This document shows positions 19,009 through 27,956 of a stretch of 64,000 bases of DNA, one piece after another. The notes beneath the pieces were generated by a model. That model saw only the letters and a program-made list of their open reading frames with translations, searched no databases and was not told the origin of the DNA. Both the position numbers and the translations under genes were made by a program. Numbering within the stretch: the first letter of the stretch is position 1; the number at the start of each line of letters is the position of its first letter. Origin of the DNA: JAFKFH01 sp017307375 (GTDB lineage: Bacteria; Pseudomonadota; Alphaproteobacteria; Ferrovibrionales; Ferrovibrionaceae); contig OZ245874.1 of assembly GCA_965229335.1 (NCBI GenBank), positions 372,001 through 436,000 on the forward strand, in the 5' to 3' direction.

Positions 19009-19353
19009 TCAGCGGCCGCCGAGCGACCAGCCGGCGGCCGGAATCTCCAGCAGCACGATGTCGAGATCGGCGCGCGGCAGGCCGTGCGCCTCGCCCACCT
19101 CGCCCAGCGCCGCCATCAGCCCGCGCTTCATCGCGTCGCTGCGGCCGGTGAACATCCGCATCTCGATCACCGTATAGCGCGGGCCGCGATCGGCCGGGCT
19201 GACGAAGCCGTCGGCATCATGCTCGTTGACCCAGAGGCTGAAGGCGGTCGGGCGGCTGTCGAGGGCCTGGACCGCGGCCGCGCGCAGGTCGGCCAGCAGC
19301 TTGCCGCGGTCGGCGATCCAGCCCCGGGCGGTGGTGACGACGATCTGCGGCAT
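19009..19353 (-). CDS. Tautomerase-family protein
   Basis: This 114-residue protein begins MPQIVVTT, so a Pro follows the initiator Met, as in the tautomerase/MIF superfamily where the N-terminal Pro is the catalytic base. The rest shows the beta-alpha-beta pattern twice (LWVNEHD and RYTVIEMRMFTGRSDAMKRGLMAAL), as expected for a two-unit tautomerase. The substrate is unknown. It lies between pcaC and guanine deaminase and may act on an unsaturated keto acid. It reads with the guanine deaminase and lipoprotein genes upstream. Confidence 0.7.
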   Translation of the reverse strand: MPQIVVTTARGWIADRGKLLADLRAAAVQALDSRPTAFSLWVNEHDADGFVSPADRGPRYTVIEMRMFTGRSDAMKRGLMAALGEVGEAHGLPRADLDIVLLEIPAAGWSLGGR

Positions 19354-19373
19354 CGGTTACCTCTGAATTCCGG

Positions 19374-20663
19374 TCATTGCGGCCGGCCCTGGACGTAGGT
19401 CGCCCGGACCGAGCGCTCGTCGCCGAGCGTCATCAGTACGAACAGCTCTTCCTCCAGGTCGCGTACCGTTTCCATGCGATGGGCCATCGCGCGCGTCGCC
19501 GCGGCATCGAGCACGACGAGGTCGGCATAGGCGCCGGGCTCGATCCGGCCGATCTCGTCGACCATGCCGAGCGCCGCGGCATTGCCGCGCGTCATCTGGT
19601 CGAAGGCCCTGAGCGCCGGCAGGTTCTGGCCCTGCAGCTGCAGCACCTTGTAGCCCTCGGCCGCGGTGCGCAGCATCGAATAGCTGGTGCCGCCGCCGAC
19701 ATCGGTGGCCAGGCCGATACGCAAGCGCTCGCCTTCCAGCCGGCGCCAGTCGAACAGGCCCGAGCCGATGAACAGGTTCGAGGTCGGGCAGAACACCGCG
19801 ACCGAGCCGGTCTCGGCCATCCGCGCGATCTCGGCCGGCTCCAGGTGGATGCAGTGGCCGAACAGCGCGCCGGGGCCGAGCAGGCCGTGGCGGTCGTAGA
19901 CGTCGAGATAGTCGCGCGCCTCGGGAAACAGCGCCTTGGTCGCGGCGATCTCGTTCAGGTTTTCCGACAGATGGGTCTGCATGTGGCAGGACGGGTGCTC
20001 GGCCATCAGCGCGCCGGCGGCGGCGAGCTCGCCCGGCGTCGAGGTGATGGCAAAGCGCGGCGTCACGGCATAGCGCTGGCGCGCCTGTCCGTGCCAGCGG
20101 GCGATCAACGCCTTGGAATCGTCATAGGCCGCTTGCGCCGTGTCGCACAGTGCCGGTGGCGCGTTGCGGTCCATCATCACCTTGCCGGCGATCATCGCGG
20201 TGCCGCGCCGCGCCGATTCGGTGAAGAAGGCTTCGGCCGAGGCGGCATGGACGCTGCCGTAGACCACCGCCGTCGTGGTGCCGTTGCGCAGCAGTTCGTC
20301 GAGGAAGAAGCGCGCCCCGGCGGCGGCATGGGCGGGATCGGCGTATTTCTGCTCCTCGACGAAGGTGTAGCGTTCGAGCCAGTCGAGCAGCTGGGCGCCG
20401 TAGGAGGCGATCACCTGGGTCTGCGGCAGGTGGATGTGCAGGTCGATCAGCCCGGGCAGGATCAACTGGTCGGGCCAGGCGTCGACCGTGGTGCCGGGCG
20501 GCAGGCCGCGCACGATCTCGGGCGTGGGCCCGACCGCGGCGATCCGCCCGTCGACCACATGCACGATGCCGTCGGCGATGTAGCGATAGCTGTCGCTGTC
20601 GCCCTGCCCTTCCGGCTGGCGCAGGAACGTCAGGATCCGGCCGCGGATCGCCCGCGTCGACAC
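19374..20663 (-). CDS. guaD: Guanine deaminase
   Basis: This 429-residue amidohydrolase converts guanine to xanthine. The metal-binding motif HIHLPQTQ is near residue 76, where many amidohydrolases have HxH. QTHLSEN follows in the middle, then FGHCIHL, and the late Asp in ATDVGGGTSYSML. LLDWLERYTFVEEQKYAD is a typical guanine-deaminase stretch. The start codon is GTG. The gene lies 5 bp after the lipoprotein gene, so the two probably share a transcript. Confidence 0.92.
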   Translation of the reverse strand: MSTRAIRGRILTFLRQPEGQGDSDSYRYIADGIVHVVDGRIAAVGPTPEIVRGLPPGTTVDAWPDQLILPGLIDLHIHLPQTQVIASYGAQLLDWLERYTFVEEQKYADPAHAAAGARFFLDELLRNGTTTAVVYGSVHAASAEAFFTESARRGTAMIAGKVMMDRNAPPALCDTAQAAYDDSKALIARWHGQARQRYAVTPRFAITSTPGELAAAGALMAEHPSCHMQTHLSENLNEIAATKALFPEARDYLDVYDRHGLLGPGALFGHCIHLEPAEIARMAETGSVAVFCPTSNLFIGSGLFDWRRLEGERLRIGLATDVGGGTSYSMLRTAAEGYKVLQLQGQNLPALRAFDQMTRGNAAALGMVDEIGRIEPGAYADLVVLDAAATRAMAHRMETVRDLEEELFVLMTLGDERSVRATYVQGRPQ

Positions 20664-20668
20664 GGCGT

Positions 20669-21085
20669 TCAGCCCCCGACCAGCTTCAGGCAGCGCGCGA
20701 CGGTGGCGCCGCAGGCGTCGAGATTGGGTCGCCCCGTCTCGGTCCGCCCGCGCATGCGCAGCTGGACCACCTTGCCGCCGCGCAGCACGAAGGTGGTTTC
20801 GCAGACCCGGTAGTATTCGTAGGTCGGCTGGGGCTGGGCCATGCCGATCGGGTTGGGCCGGGCCGGCGTCTCGACCGTCAGTTCCCGCGTCGTCTCGCGC
20901 GGATAGACCAGCAGGCGGTTGCCGCCGTCGATCAGCCGCTGGTCGGGCTGGCCGGCACAGGCCAGCACCTGGTCCTCGGTCAGGCCGATCAGCGATTTCT
21001 GGGCGGCCTCGGCCATCTCGGTCTGCCGCGACGCGCAGGCGGCGACCAGGGGCAGCAGCAGCAGGGTAATGAGCGCACGGGTCAT
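20669..21085 (-). CDS. Predicted outer-membrane or periplasmic lipoprotein
   Basis: This 138-residue protein has a short hydrophobic signal ending in the lipobox LVAAC, so Cys16 should be lipidated. The mature protein has a SmpA/BamE-like opening (LIGLTEDQVLACAGQPDQ, a helix-then-turn pattern), then beta-strand-rich sequence and three further Cys. The resemblance to the small BamE-like fold is only at motif level. Guanine deaminase follows 5 bp downstream. No function can be assigned. Confidence 0.7.
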   Translation of the reverse strand: MTRALITLLLLPLVAACASRQTEMAEAAQKSLIGLTEDQVLACAGQPDQRLIDGGNRLLVYPRETTRELTVETPARPNPIGMAQPQPTYEYYRVCETTFVLRGGKVVQLRMRGRTETGRPNLDACGATVARCLKLVGG

Positions 21086-21255
21086 GGCCTGAGACTGGCC
21101 GAGGCCTGCGGCCCCGTCAAATCCTTACCCCCGCCTCATGCGCGACGCGCATGGCCGGACTGCGCGGCAACCGGTGGCGGGCGGCGGCCTGATCGGCCAC
21201 ACTGCCGCCCCATAATGCCGAACCAGTCGCTTCAGGGATCCAAGGAAACGTCCGC

Positions 21256-22473
21256 ATGACCTCGGCCGCCGATGCCCTCGGTCCCGCCAACCGGGACACC
21301 CGCGTCACCGCCCTGATCGGGCTCGCCCACGGCTTCAGCCATTTCTACCAGCTGGTGCTGCCGCCGCTGTTCCCGTTCCTGGTCAAGGATTTCGGCGTCG
21401 GCTACACCGAGCTCGGCCTGGTCATGACGGTGTTCTACGTCACCTCCGGCCTGATGCAGACCGTGGCGGGCTTCCTGGTCGATCATTTCGGCGCGCGCAA
21501 GGTGCTGTTCGCCGGGCTGGCCGTCTATGCCGGTGCCATCGCGCTGTTCGGCCTGGCCCCCTCGGTCTGGGCGATGGTGCCGCTCGCCATCGTCGCCGGC
21601 ATGGGCAATTCGGTCTTCCATCCGGCCGACTATTCGATCCTGGGCTCGTCGGTCTCGGAAAAGCGCATGGGCCGCGCCTTCGGCCTGCACACCTTCGGCG
21701 GCAATCTCGGCTGGGCGGCGGCGCCGCCGGCCATGCTGTTCCTGGCCGACCAGTTCGGCTGGCGGGTCGCGCTGATCGTCGCCGGCGTCGCCGGCTATGT
21801 CGTGCTGTTCCTGCTGTGGCGCGACCGCGACGAACTGCGCCATGAATCGCGGCGCAAGTCCCGCCCGGACGAGAAGCTGACACCCGCCGCGGTGCTGGCC
21901 GTGTTCTCGTCCTGGCCGGTGGTCATGTGCTTCACCTACTTCCTGCTGATGTCGTTCTCGCTGATCGGTGTGCAGAACTTCCTGCCGCCGATCCTGGCCA
22001 AGCTGAACGGCACGCCGCTCGCGGTCGGCTCGACCGCGCTGACCGGTTTCCTGCTCGGCTCGGCCGCCGGGGTGCTGGCCGGCGGCTGGCTGGCCGACCG
22101 GATGACCCGCCATGAAATCATCGTCGCCGGCGGCATCCTCACCGCCGCGCCGCTGCTGCTCTGGCTCGGCCATGCCGATTTCGCCGCGGCCGTCCTGATC
22201 GCCGTGACGACGATCGCCGGCCTCGCCATCGGCATCACCACGCCGTCGCGCGACATGCTGGTACGCTCGGCGTCGCCGCGCGGCGCCACCGGCCGGGTCT
22301 TCGGCTTCGTCTATTCCGGCCTCGACGCCGGTTCGGCCATCGCACCGCCGATCATCGGCTACCTGATCGACGGCGGCCGGCCGGGCCTCGTCTTCTGGCT
22401 GATGTCGGTCTCGCTGCTGCTGGCGGTGTTCACCGCCATCGGCCTGCGCCAGGCCGCCCAGGCGAGGGCATGA
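21256..22473 (+). CDS. MFS transporter (Fsr/fosmidomycin-resistance-like)
   Basis: This 405-residue protein has 12 predicted membrane helices. The first helix region (GLAHGFSHFYQLVLPPLFPFL) and the FHPADYSILGS segment are typical of the fosmidomycin-resistance-type MFS group. The loop FLVDHFGARKVL carries the MFS motif A in altered form. A drug or metabolite efflux role is likely, but the substrate cannot be told. The GST gene follows 4 bp after its stop, which suggests one transcript. Confidence 0.85.
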   Translation: MTSAADALGPANRDTRVTALIGLAHGFSHFYQLVLPPLFPFLVKDFGVGYTELGLVMTVFYVTSGLMQTVAGFLVDHFGARKVLFAGLAVYAGAIALFGLAPSVWAMVPLAIVAGMGNSVFHPADYSILGSSVSEKRMGRAFGLHTFGGNLGWAAAPPAMLFLADQFGWRVALIVAGVAGYVVLFLLWRDRDELRHESRRKSRPDEKLTPAAVLAVFSSWPVVMCFTYFLLMSFSLIGVQNFLPPILAKLNGTPLAVGSTALTGFLLGSAAGVLAGGWLADRMTRHEIIVAGGILTAAPLLLWLGHADFAAAVLIAVTTIAGLAIGITTPSRDMLVRSASPRGATGRVFGFVYSGLDAGSAIAPPIIGYLIDGGRPGLVFWLMSVSLLLAVFTAIGLRQAAQARA

Positions 22474-22477
22474 CGTC

Positions 22478-23167
22478 ATGACCATCCAGCTCTACGATCT
22501 CGCCGGCCAGCACGACGACCTGCGGTTCAGCCCGTTCTGCTGGCGGGTCAAGCTGGCGCTGGCCCACAAGGGCCTCGCCTTCGAGACCATTCCCTGGCGC
22601 TTCACCGAGACCGAGGCGATCGCCTTTTCCGGCCAGGGCCTGGTGCCGGTGCTGCGCGACGGGGACACCGTCGTCCATGACAGCTGGGACATCGCCCGCT
22701 ATCTCGACCGCGCCTATCCCGATCGCCCGGCCCTGTTCGAAGGGCCCGAGGCCGAGGCGCTGGCCCGTTTCCTGGTCGGCTGGTCGGGCACCCAGATCCA
22801 GCCGCTGCTGATGCGGATGATCGTCCTCGACCTGTTCGGCTGCATCCACGAAGGCGACCGCGACTATTTCCGCCGCTCGCGCGAGGCGCGGCTGGGCAAG
22901 CCGCTCGAACAGGCGGTCATGCCGGCCGAGGAGGGCGTGGCCGAACTCGGCCGCCGGCTGGAGCCGTTGCGCTTCACCCTGCGCGAACGCCCGTTCATCG
23001 CCGGCGATCGCCCGGCCTTCGCCGACTACATCGTCTTCGGCAGCTTCATGTGGGCGCGCTGCGTCTCGCCGCTCGCGTTGCTGGCCGCGGACGATCCCGT
23101 CCATGCCTGGCGCGAGCGCATGCTCGACCTCCATGGCGGGCTGGCGCGCGCCGCCCGCACGGTCTGA
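22478..23167 (+). CDS. Glutathione S-transferase, LigE/LigP beta-etherase-like
   Basis: This 229-residue protein has an N-terminal thioredoxin-fold domain (ITIQLYDL-like start, SPFCWRVKLALAHKGL at about residues 19-34) and an all-helical C-terminal domain. It shares with Sphingobium LigE-type beta-aryl etherases the stretches DSWDIARYLD, YPDRPALFEGP, EGDRDYFRRSRE and a FADY segment. This is a comparison from memory. LigE enzymes cut beta-aryl ether bonds in lignin dimers with glutathione. That fits the vanillate and protocatechuate genes elsewhere in the window. A general detoxifying GST remains possible. Confidence 0.7.
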   Translation: MTIQLYDLAGQHDDLRFSPFCWRVKLALAHKGLAFETIPWRFTETEAIAFSGQGLVPVLRDGDTVVHDSWDIARYLDRAYPDRPALFEGPEAEALARFLVGWSGTQIQPLLMRMIVLDLFGCIHEGDRDYFRRSREARLGKPLEQAVMPAEEGVAELGRRLEPLRFTLRERPFIAGDRPAFADYIVFGSFMWARCVSPLALLAADDPVHAWRERMLDLHGGLARAARTV

Positions 23168-23177
23168 CCGCCGCGGT

Positions 23178-23888
23178 TCAGCCGCCGCCGCGCGCCAGCC
23201 GGACCAGCCGCACCAGCTCCTTGCGGGCCAGTTCGGCATCGGTGACCGCGACGTCGAAATCGAGCCGCAGATGCCGGTCGTGGCCCAGGATGTCGCAGCC
23301 CTCCGGGTCGATGCCGCAAAGCCGCCAGCCCGCCGCCTCGGGCTGGCCCAGCAGTGTCGTGGCGTAGAGCTGCACCGCGTCGGCGTGATCGGCGTTCATG
23401 TGCTCGAGGATGCCGGGTTCGGCCTCGGCCAGCGCCGGGGCGGGTGGCACGGCCAGATCGGCGCCGTCGATCCAGCGGATCTTGCCGAAACCGGCGACCA
23501 GGTGGCCGCGATCGACCGCCATGCGCCAGAACGAGAAATCGGCAAAACCGGCATAGAGCGCCGCCGACGGCAGCCGGGCGAGATAGCGTGCCTTCGCCCT
23601 GTCGTCGGACAAGGGTTCAAGCCGACCGACCAGCGACAGCCGGGGCCGGGTCAGCGGCTCGGGCTGGCCCGAGGCACCGTCGACCAGCAGCGAGACCCGG
23701 GGGTCGGCCAGGATCGCCCGGGTATGTTCGGCCAGCCCCGAGATCAGCAGGACCGGCGCCCCGGACTGGTCGGTCGCGATCTCGACCAGCGAGGCATAGG
23801 GGATGCCGCCATCCGGCAGAACGGTGGCGAGAGCCGCCGTCCGGACGCCGCGGATCAACCGCCGGGCCGCCTTGTTTTCGTCACGCAT
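23178..23888 (-). CDS. HugZ-like pyridoxamine 5'-phosphate oxidase-family protein with DUF2470 domain
   Basis: This 236-residue protein has an FMN-binding split-barrel domain of the pyridoxamine-phosphate-oxidase fold (residues 1-150: AALATVLPDGGIPYAS, PRVSLLVDG and PRLSLVGRLEPL). A C-terminal DUF2470 domain follows (EHMNADHADAVQLYA). This arrangement is seen in HugZ-type heme oxygenases and in uncharacterised pyridoxamine-phosphate-oxidase-like proteins. Heme breakdown is possible but not shown; no heme-uptake genes are nearby. It diverges from chvI. Confidence 0.8.
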   Translation of the reverse strand: MRDENKAARRLIRGVRTAALATVLPDGGIPYASLVEIATDQSGAPVLLISGLAEHTRAILADPRVSLLVDGASGQPEPLTRPRLSLVGRLEPLSDDRAKARYLARLPSAALYAGFADFSFWRMAVDRGHLVAGFGKIRWIDGADLAVPPAPALAEAEPGILEHMNADHADAVQLYATTLLGQPEAAGWRLCGIDPEGCDILGHDRHLRLDFDVAVTDAELARKELVRLVRLARGGG

Positions 23889-23944
23889 GGTTCGGAGTAT
23901 AACCCCTCGTATAGGCCCAGAGCTTCGAGAAGGAAGACAGTCCC

Positions 23945-24646
23945 GTGAGCGCCACTATTGCCCTGGTCGACGACGATCGCAACATCCTGACCTCGGTGTC
24001 GATCGCCCTGGAAGCCGAGGGTTTCAAGGTCCGGACCTATAACGACGGCGCCGACGCGTTGAAGGGCCTGGCCGCCCAGCCGGCCGACCTGGTCGTGCTC
24101 GACATCAAGATGCCGCGGCTGGACGGCATGGAGACGCTGCAGCGCCTGCGCCGCGGCTCGAACGTGCCGGTGATCTTCCTGACCTCCAAGGACGACGAGA
24201 TCGACGAAGCGCTGGGCTTGAAGATGGGCGCCGACGACTACATCACCAAGCCGTTCTCCCAGCGGCTGCTGATCGAGCGGATCCGCGCCGTGCTGCGCCG
24301 GGCCGAGGCGAGCCGCCAGGGCGACACGCCGGAGGCGGCAGAGCGGATGATGCTGCGTGGTGACCTCAGCCTCGACCCCGCCCGCCACTGGTGCTCGTGG
24401 AAGGGTCATCCGATCACCCTGACGGTGACCGAGTTCCTGCTGCTGGAAGCCCTCGCCCAGCGCCCCGGCCATGTGAAGAGCCGCGACCAGCTGATGGACG
24501 CGGCCTATGACGACAATATCTATGTCGACGACCGCACGATCGACAGCCACATCAAGCGGCTGCGCAAGAAGTTCAAGGCGGTCGACGACGATTTCGACGC
24601 GATCGAGACCCTCTACGGCGTCGGTTACCGCTACAAGGGCGAATGA
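23945..24646 (+). CDS. chvI: ChvI-like response regulator
   Basis: This 233-residue OmpR/PhoB-type regulator controls envelope and acid-stress genes in alphaproteobacteria. The receiver domain has the acidic pocket DDDRN, the phosphorylated Asp in VVLDIKMPRLDG near residue 55 and the Lys of YITKPF. The C-terminal winged helix has the SRDQLMDAAY and DRTIDSHIKRLRKKF stretches. The start codon is GTG after a gaaggaag site. It is followed by its kinase gene and then hprK and rapZ, the usual alphaproteobacterial order. Confidence 0.93.
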   Translation: MSATIALVDDDRNILTSVSIALEAEGFKVRTYNDGADALKGLAAQPADLVVLDIKMPRLDGMETLQRLRRGSNVPVIFLTSKDDEIDEALGLKMGADDYITKPFSQRLLIERIRAVLRRAEASRQGDTPEAAERMMLRGDLSLDPARHWCSWKGHPITLTVTEFLLLEALAQRPGHVKSRDQLMDAAYDDNIYVDDRTIDSHIKRLRKKFKAVDDDFDAIETLYGVGYRYKGE

Positions 24647-24664
24647 CCGCGCGGCGCTGATCCG

Positions 24665-26275
24665 TTGACCTCCCCTCCCCTGCGGCGCCGGCGCCGGCTG
24701 CGGCTGTTCTCGCCGCTGACCGTCCGGATTCTCGCGATCAACCTGCTGGCGCCGGTGCTGCTGGTGGCGGGGGTGCTTTATCTCGACCAGTACCGGACCG
24801 GGCTGATCGACGCCCAGATCGACGCGCTGTTCATCCAGGGCGACCTGATGGCCGGCGCGCTGGCCGAGGCCGCCGTGGTGCCCGGCCAGTCCGGGCCGCG
24901 CCTCGACGACGACATCGCCCGCCAGATCGTGCGCCGGCTGGGCACGGCGTCGGAAACCCGGGTCCGGCTGTTCGACCGGTCGGGCGGCATGGTCGCCGAC
25001 AGTCGGCTGCTGATCGCGACCAACCGCGACGTCGTCTATCGCGCGCTGCCGCCGCCCGAGCAGCCGGGGCCGCTGACCCGCGCCTGGCGCTGGACCGGAC
25101 AGGCGATGGAATCGCTGTTCTCCTCGCCGTCCGAACTGCCACCCTACGAGGAAGTGCCGCTGCCGCGCGCCGAGACCTATGACGAAGTGCTGGACGCGCT
25201 GGCCGGCGATACCGCGTCGTCGCTGCGCGATGCCGGCGACGGGCGCATCATCATCTCGGTGGCAGTGCCGGTGCAAGGCCTGCGGCGTGTCGTCGGCGGG
25301 CTGCTGCTCGACACCGATTCGACCGAGATCGAGGCCCGGGTGCGATCGGAACGGCTCAACATCCTGATCCTGTTCACCCTCACCTTCGTCGTCACCACCG
25401 CGTTGTCGCTGTTCCTGGCCTCGACCATCGCCCGGCCGGTGCGGCTGCTGGCCGCCGCCGCCGAGCGCGTCGCCGGCTCGACCGAGCGGCAGGAGCAGAT
25501 CCCGGACTTCACCAGCCGTCGCGACGAGATCGGCGACCTGTCCGAGGCGCTGTCGGAAATGACCCGCACGCTGTACGCCCGGCTCGACGCGATCGAGAGC
25601 TTCGCCGCCGACGTCTCGCACGAGATCAAGAACCCGCTGACCTCGATCCGCTCGGCCATCGAGACGATGGAACGGACCCAGGACCCGGAAAAACAGGCCC
25701 GGCTGTTCGACATCATCAAGCAGGATGTCGGGCGGCTGAACCGGCTGATCTCGGACATTTCCGACGCCTCGCGCCTCGATGCCGAACTCTCCCGCGTCAA
25801 GGCGGAGCCGGTCGACCTGTCGCTGCTGCTGTCCGCCGCCGTCCAGCCCTATCACGAGGCGGCCAACCCGAACGGTCCGGTCGTCGAACTGCATCTGCCG
25901 GAAACCGACCCGCTGATCGTCAGGGGGTTGGAGGGGCGGCTGGGCCAGGTGGTGCGCAACCTGCTGGCCAACGCCGTCTCGTTCAGCCCGCCCGCCGGCC
26001 GCATCATCATCACGGCCTGGCGCGAGACCGGGCGGGTCATCGTCACCGTCGAGGACGAGGGTCCCGGCATCCCGCCGGACAAGTTCGAGGCGATCTTCGA
26101 CCGCTTCTATTCCGAACGGCCGGCGGGCGAGGCCTTCGGCACCCATTCCGGGCTGGGCCTGTCGATCTCGCGCCAGATCGTCGAGCGGCTGGGTGGCAGC
26201 CTGACCGCCGAAAACCGCCTGGACGAGGATGGCGACATCGACGGCGCCCGCTTCGTGCTGCGCCTGCCGGGATAG
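24665..26275 (+). CDS. chvG: ChvG-like membrane sensor histidine kinase
   Basis: This 536-residue kinase pairs with ChvI. It has two membrane helices, near residues 20-40 and 235-260. A periplasmic region with the family's stimulus-sensing domain lies between (RLFDRSGGMVADSR). A HAMP linker follows, then the HisKA box SHEIKNPLTSIRSAIE with the phosphorylated His near residue 320. The C-terminal ATPase has N (NLLANAV), G1 (EDEGPGIPP) and G2 (HSGLGLSIS) boxes. The start is probably TTG at 24665. Confidence 0.93.
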   Translation: MTSPPLRRRRRLRLFSPLTVRILAINLLAPVLLVAGVLYLDQYRTGLIDAQIDALFIQGDLMAGALAEAAVVPGQSGPRLDDDIARQIVRRLGTASETRVRLFDRSGGMVADSRLLIATNRDVVYRALPPPEQPGPLTRAWRWTGQAMESLFSSPSELPPYEEVPLPRAETYDEVLDALAGDTASSLRDAGDGRIIISVAVPVQGLRRVVGGLLLDTDSTEIEARVRSERLNILILFTLTFVVTTALSLFLASTIARPVRLLAAAAERVAGSTERQEQIPDFTSRRDEIGDLSEALSEMTRTLYARLDAIESFAADVSHEIKNPLTSIRSAIETMERTQDPEKQARLFDIIKQDVGRLNRLISDISDASRLDAELSRVKAEPVDLSLLLSAAVQPYHEAANPNGPVVELHLPETDPLIVRGLEGRLGQVVRNLLANAVSFSPPAGRIIITAWRETGRVIVTVEDEGPGIPPDKFEAIFDRFYSERPAGEAFGTHSGLGLSISRQIVERLGGSLTAENRLDEDGDIDGARFVLRLPG

Positions 26276-26501
26276 GGGCTGATAACGGCCCGGTGATCGG
26301 CCTTGTCCGCGCGGCGCCGGACCCCATATGCCCACATGTTGGACGCCCGGATTTGGACGAACCGGGGCGGGGCATCGAACCCGGTGCCGTCGCGCCGGGT
26401 CCCCGCAGGCCGCCGCCGGCCTCGACGGGAAACAGTCGACGATGATGAAAATGATGCGACGGGCCCGATTCCGGGCCTGCACAACCGTGTGGGGTCGACC
26501 A

Positions 26502-26530
26502 TTGACACCCGGGCCGGGGCAACGCAGTGT
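26502..26530 (+). promoter_or_regulatory. Weak promoter candidate before hprK
   Basis: A perfect TTGACA at 26502-26507 is followed, 17 bp on, by cagtgt at 26525-26530, a poor -10 match. The position, just upstream of the hprK start at 26539, makes it plausible that hprK-rapZ-EIIA-HPr has its own promoter apart from chvIG. The 263-bp spacer also holds a small GC hairpin near 26460. Confidence 0.3.
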
Positions 26531-26538
26531 GTCGCGCC

Positions 26539-27030
26539 ATGGTGGGTGAGAGGGGCAGCGTGCACGCGACCTGCGTGGCGAGCGAGGGGCTCGGTTTGCT
26601 GCTGAGAGGACCGTCCGGTGCGGGTAAGTCGGATCTGGCGTTGCGTCTGATCGACGGCGGAGCCGAATTGGTCGCCGACGATCAAGTCATGTTGGAACGC
26701 CGCGGCGACCAGGTCGTCGCCAGCGCGCCTTCGGCATTGTTGGGGCTGATCGAAATGCGTGGCTTCGGGCCGGTGCTCATCCCCTGCCTGCCCGAGGTGG
26801 CGCTGGGGCTGGTCGTCGATCTCGTCGACCGCCCGGCGGTCGAGCGGCTGCCCGCGCCTGCCCGCATCCGGCTTTGCGGTGTCGCCCTGCCCCATCTGCG
26901 CCTGCATGCCTTCGACGATGCCACCCCGGCCAAGCTGCGCCTTTGCGCCCGGCTGGTCCGGGACGGCCGGCTGGCGCCGGTCGCGGCCGTGCATGGCCCG
27001 GCCATCGGCCAGGTTTCCGGTCGGTCATGA
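26539..27030 (+). CDS. hprK: HPr kinase/phosphorylase, short alphaproteobacterial form
   Basis: This protein of 163 residues contains only the C-terminal kinase domain, which is normal for alphaproteobacterial HprK and about half the length of the Firmicutes enzyme. The P-loop is GPSGAGKSD at about residues 25-33. The acidic DGGAELVADDQVML stretch and the MRGFGPV segment follow. It should phosphorylate the conserved Ser of the HPr encoded 1.8 kb downstream and so tie PTS state to regulation. The ATG at 26539 is preferred over an earlier GTG. It overlaps rapZ by 4 bp. Confidence 0.9.
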   Translation: MVGERGSVHATCVASEGLGLLLRGPSGAGKSDLALRLIDGGAELVADDQVMLERRGDQVVASAPSALLGLIEMRGFGPVLIPCLPEVALGLVVDLVDRPAVERLPAPARIRLCGVALPHLRLHAFDDATPAKLRLCARLVRDGRLAPVAAVHGPAIGQVSGRS

Positions 27031-27923
27031 CCTTGTCGATCACCCGTCTCGTCTTCGTCACCGGCCTTTCGGGTGCCGGCCGTTCGTCGGCCCTGAAGGT
27101 GCTGGAAGACCTCGGCTACGAGGCGATCGACAATCTGCCGCTGTTCCTGTTGCGCGGCCTCGCCGACGATGCCGGGCCGGAAGAGGGCCTGGAGCGTCGT
27201 GCCGGCACCCGGGCGCTGGCGATCGGCATCGACACGCGCAGCCGCGGCTTCACGGCCGACGGCTTCATCGAGGTGCTGGCCCGGTTTCGCCAGCATCGCG
27301 GCTTCAGCGTCTCGCTTCTCTATCTGGAGGCCGACGACACGGTGCTGCGCACGCGGTTCAGCGCGACGCGCCGCCGCCATCCGCTGGCGGCCGACCGCAC
27401 GGTCGAGGACGGCATCGCCATCGAACGCCAGATCATGGCGCCGATCCGCGCCGCCGCCGACCAGGTGCTCGACACCTCGATCCTGTCGCTGCCCGAATTC
27501 CGCCGGGTGATCACGGCGTCCCACGACCTCGAACGCGGCCCGGGCCTCGGCCTCAGCGTCGTGTCGTTTTCCTATCGCCAGGGCTTGCCGCGCGAAGCCG
27601 ACCTCGTCTTCGACGTCCGCTTCCTCGACAATCCCTTCTACAAGCCCGGGCTGAAGGCAAAGACCGGCGACGATCCGGAGGTCGGCGCGTTCATCGCCGC
27701 CGATCCCGCCTGGCCCCCGTTCTTTGCCGCCTTCTCGGATCTTATTCTCAGCCTGATCCCGGCCTATGGCCGCGAGGGCAAGTCCTATCTCACCATAGCC
27801 GTCGGATGCACCGGCGGCCGCCACCGCTCGGTCTATACCGCCGAGCGCCTGGTCGAGCGGCTGGCCGCCGCCGGCCATCGCGTCAGCCTGCATCATCGCG
27901 ATCGCGATCATGGCGGGGAGTGA
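27027..27923 (+). CDS. rapZ: RNase adapter protein RapZ
   Basis: This 298-residue P-loop protein has the Walker A sequence GLSGAGRSSALKVLED (split here as GLSGAGRSS), with Arg in place of Lys in the loop, a known RapZ variation in some species. DLGYEAIDNLPL and the C-terminal GCTGGRHRSVYTAERL motif are the family hallmarks. In enterobacteria RapZ guides RNase E to small RNAs that control glucosamine-6-phosphate synthase. In alphaproteobacteria its role is less clear. It overlaps hprK and precedes the PTS genes. Confidence 0.92.
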   Translation: MTLSITRLVFVTGLSGAGRSSALKVLEDLGYEAIDNLPLFLLRGLADDAGPEEGLERRAGTRALAIGIDTRSRGFTADGFIEVLARFRQHRGFSVSLLYLEADDTVLRTRFSATRRRHPLAADRTVEDGIAIERQIMAPIRAAADQVLDTSILSLPEFRRVITASHDLERGPGLGLSVVSFSYRQGLPREADLVFDVRFLDNPFYKPGLKAKTGDDPEVGAFIAADPAWPPFFAAFSDLILSLIPAYGREGKSYLTIAVGCTGGRHRSVYTAERLVERLAAAGHRVSLHHRDRDHGGE

Positions 27924-27956
27924 CGCGACGTGGCGCGATGAGCGAATGAGGAACGG

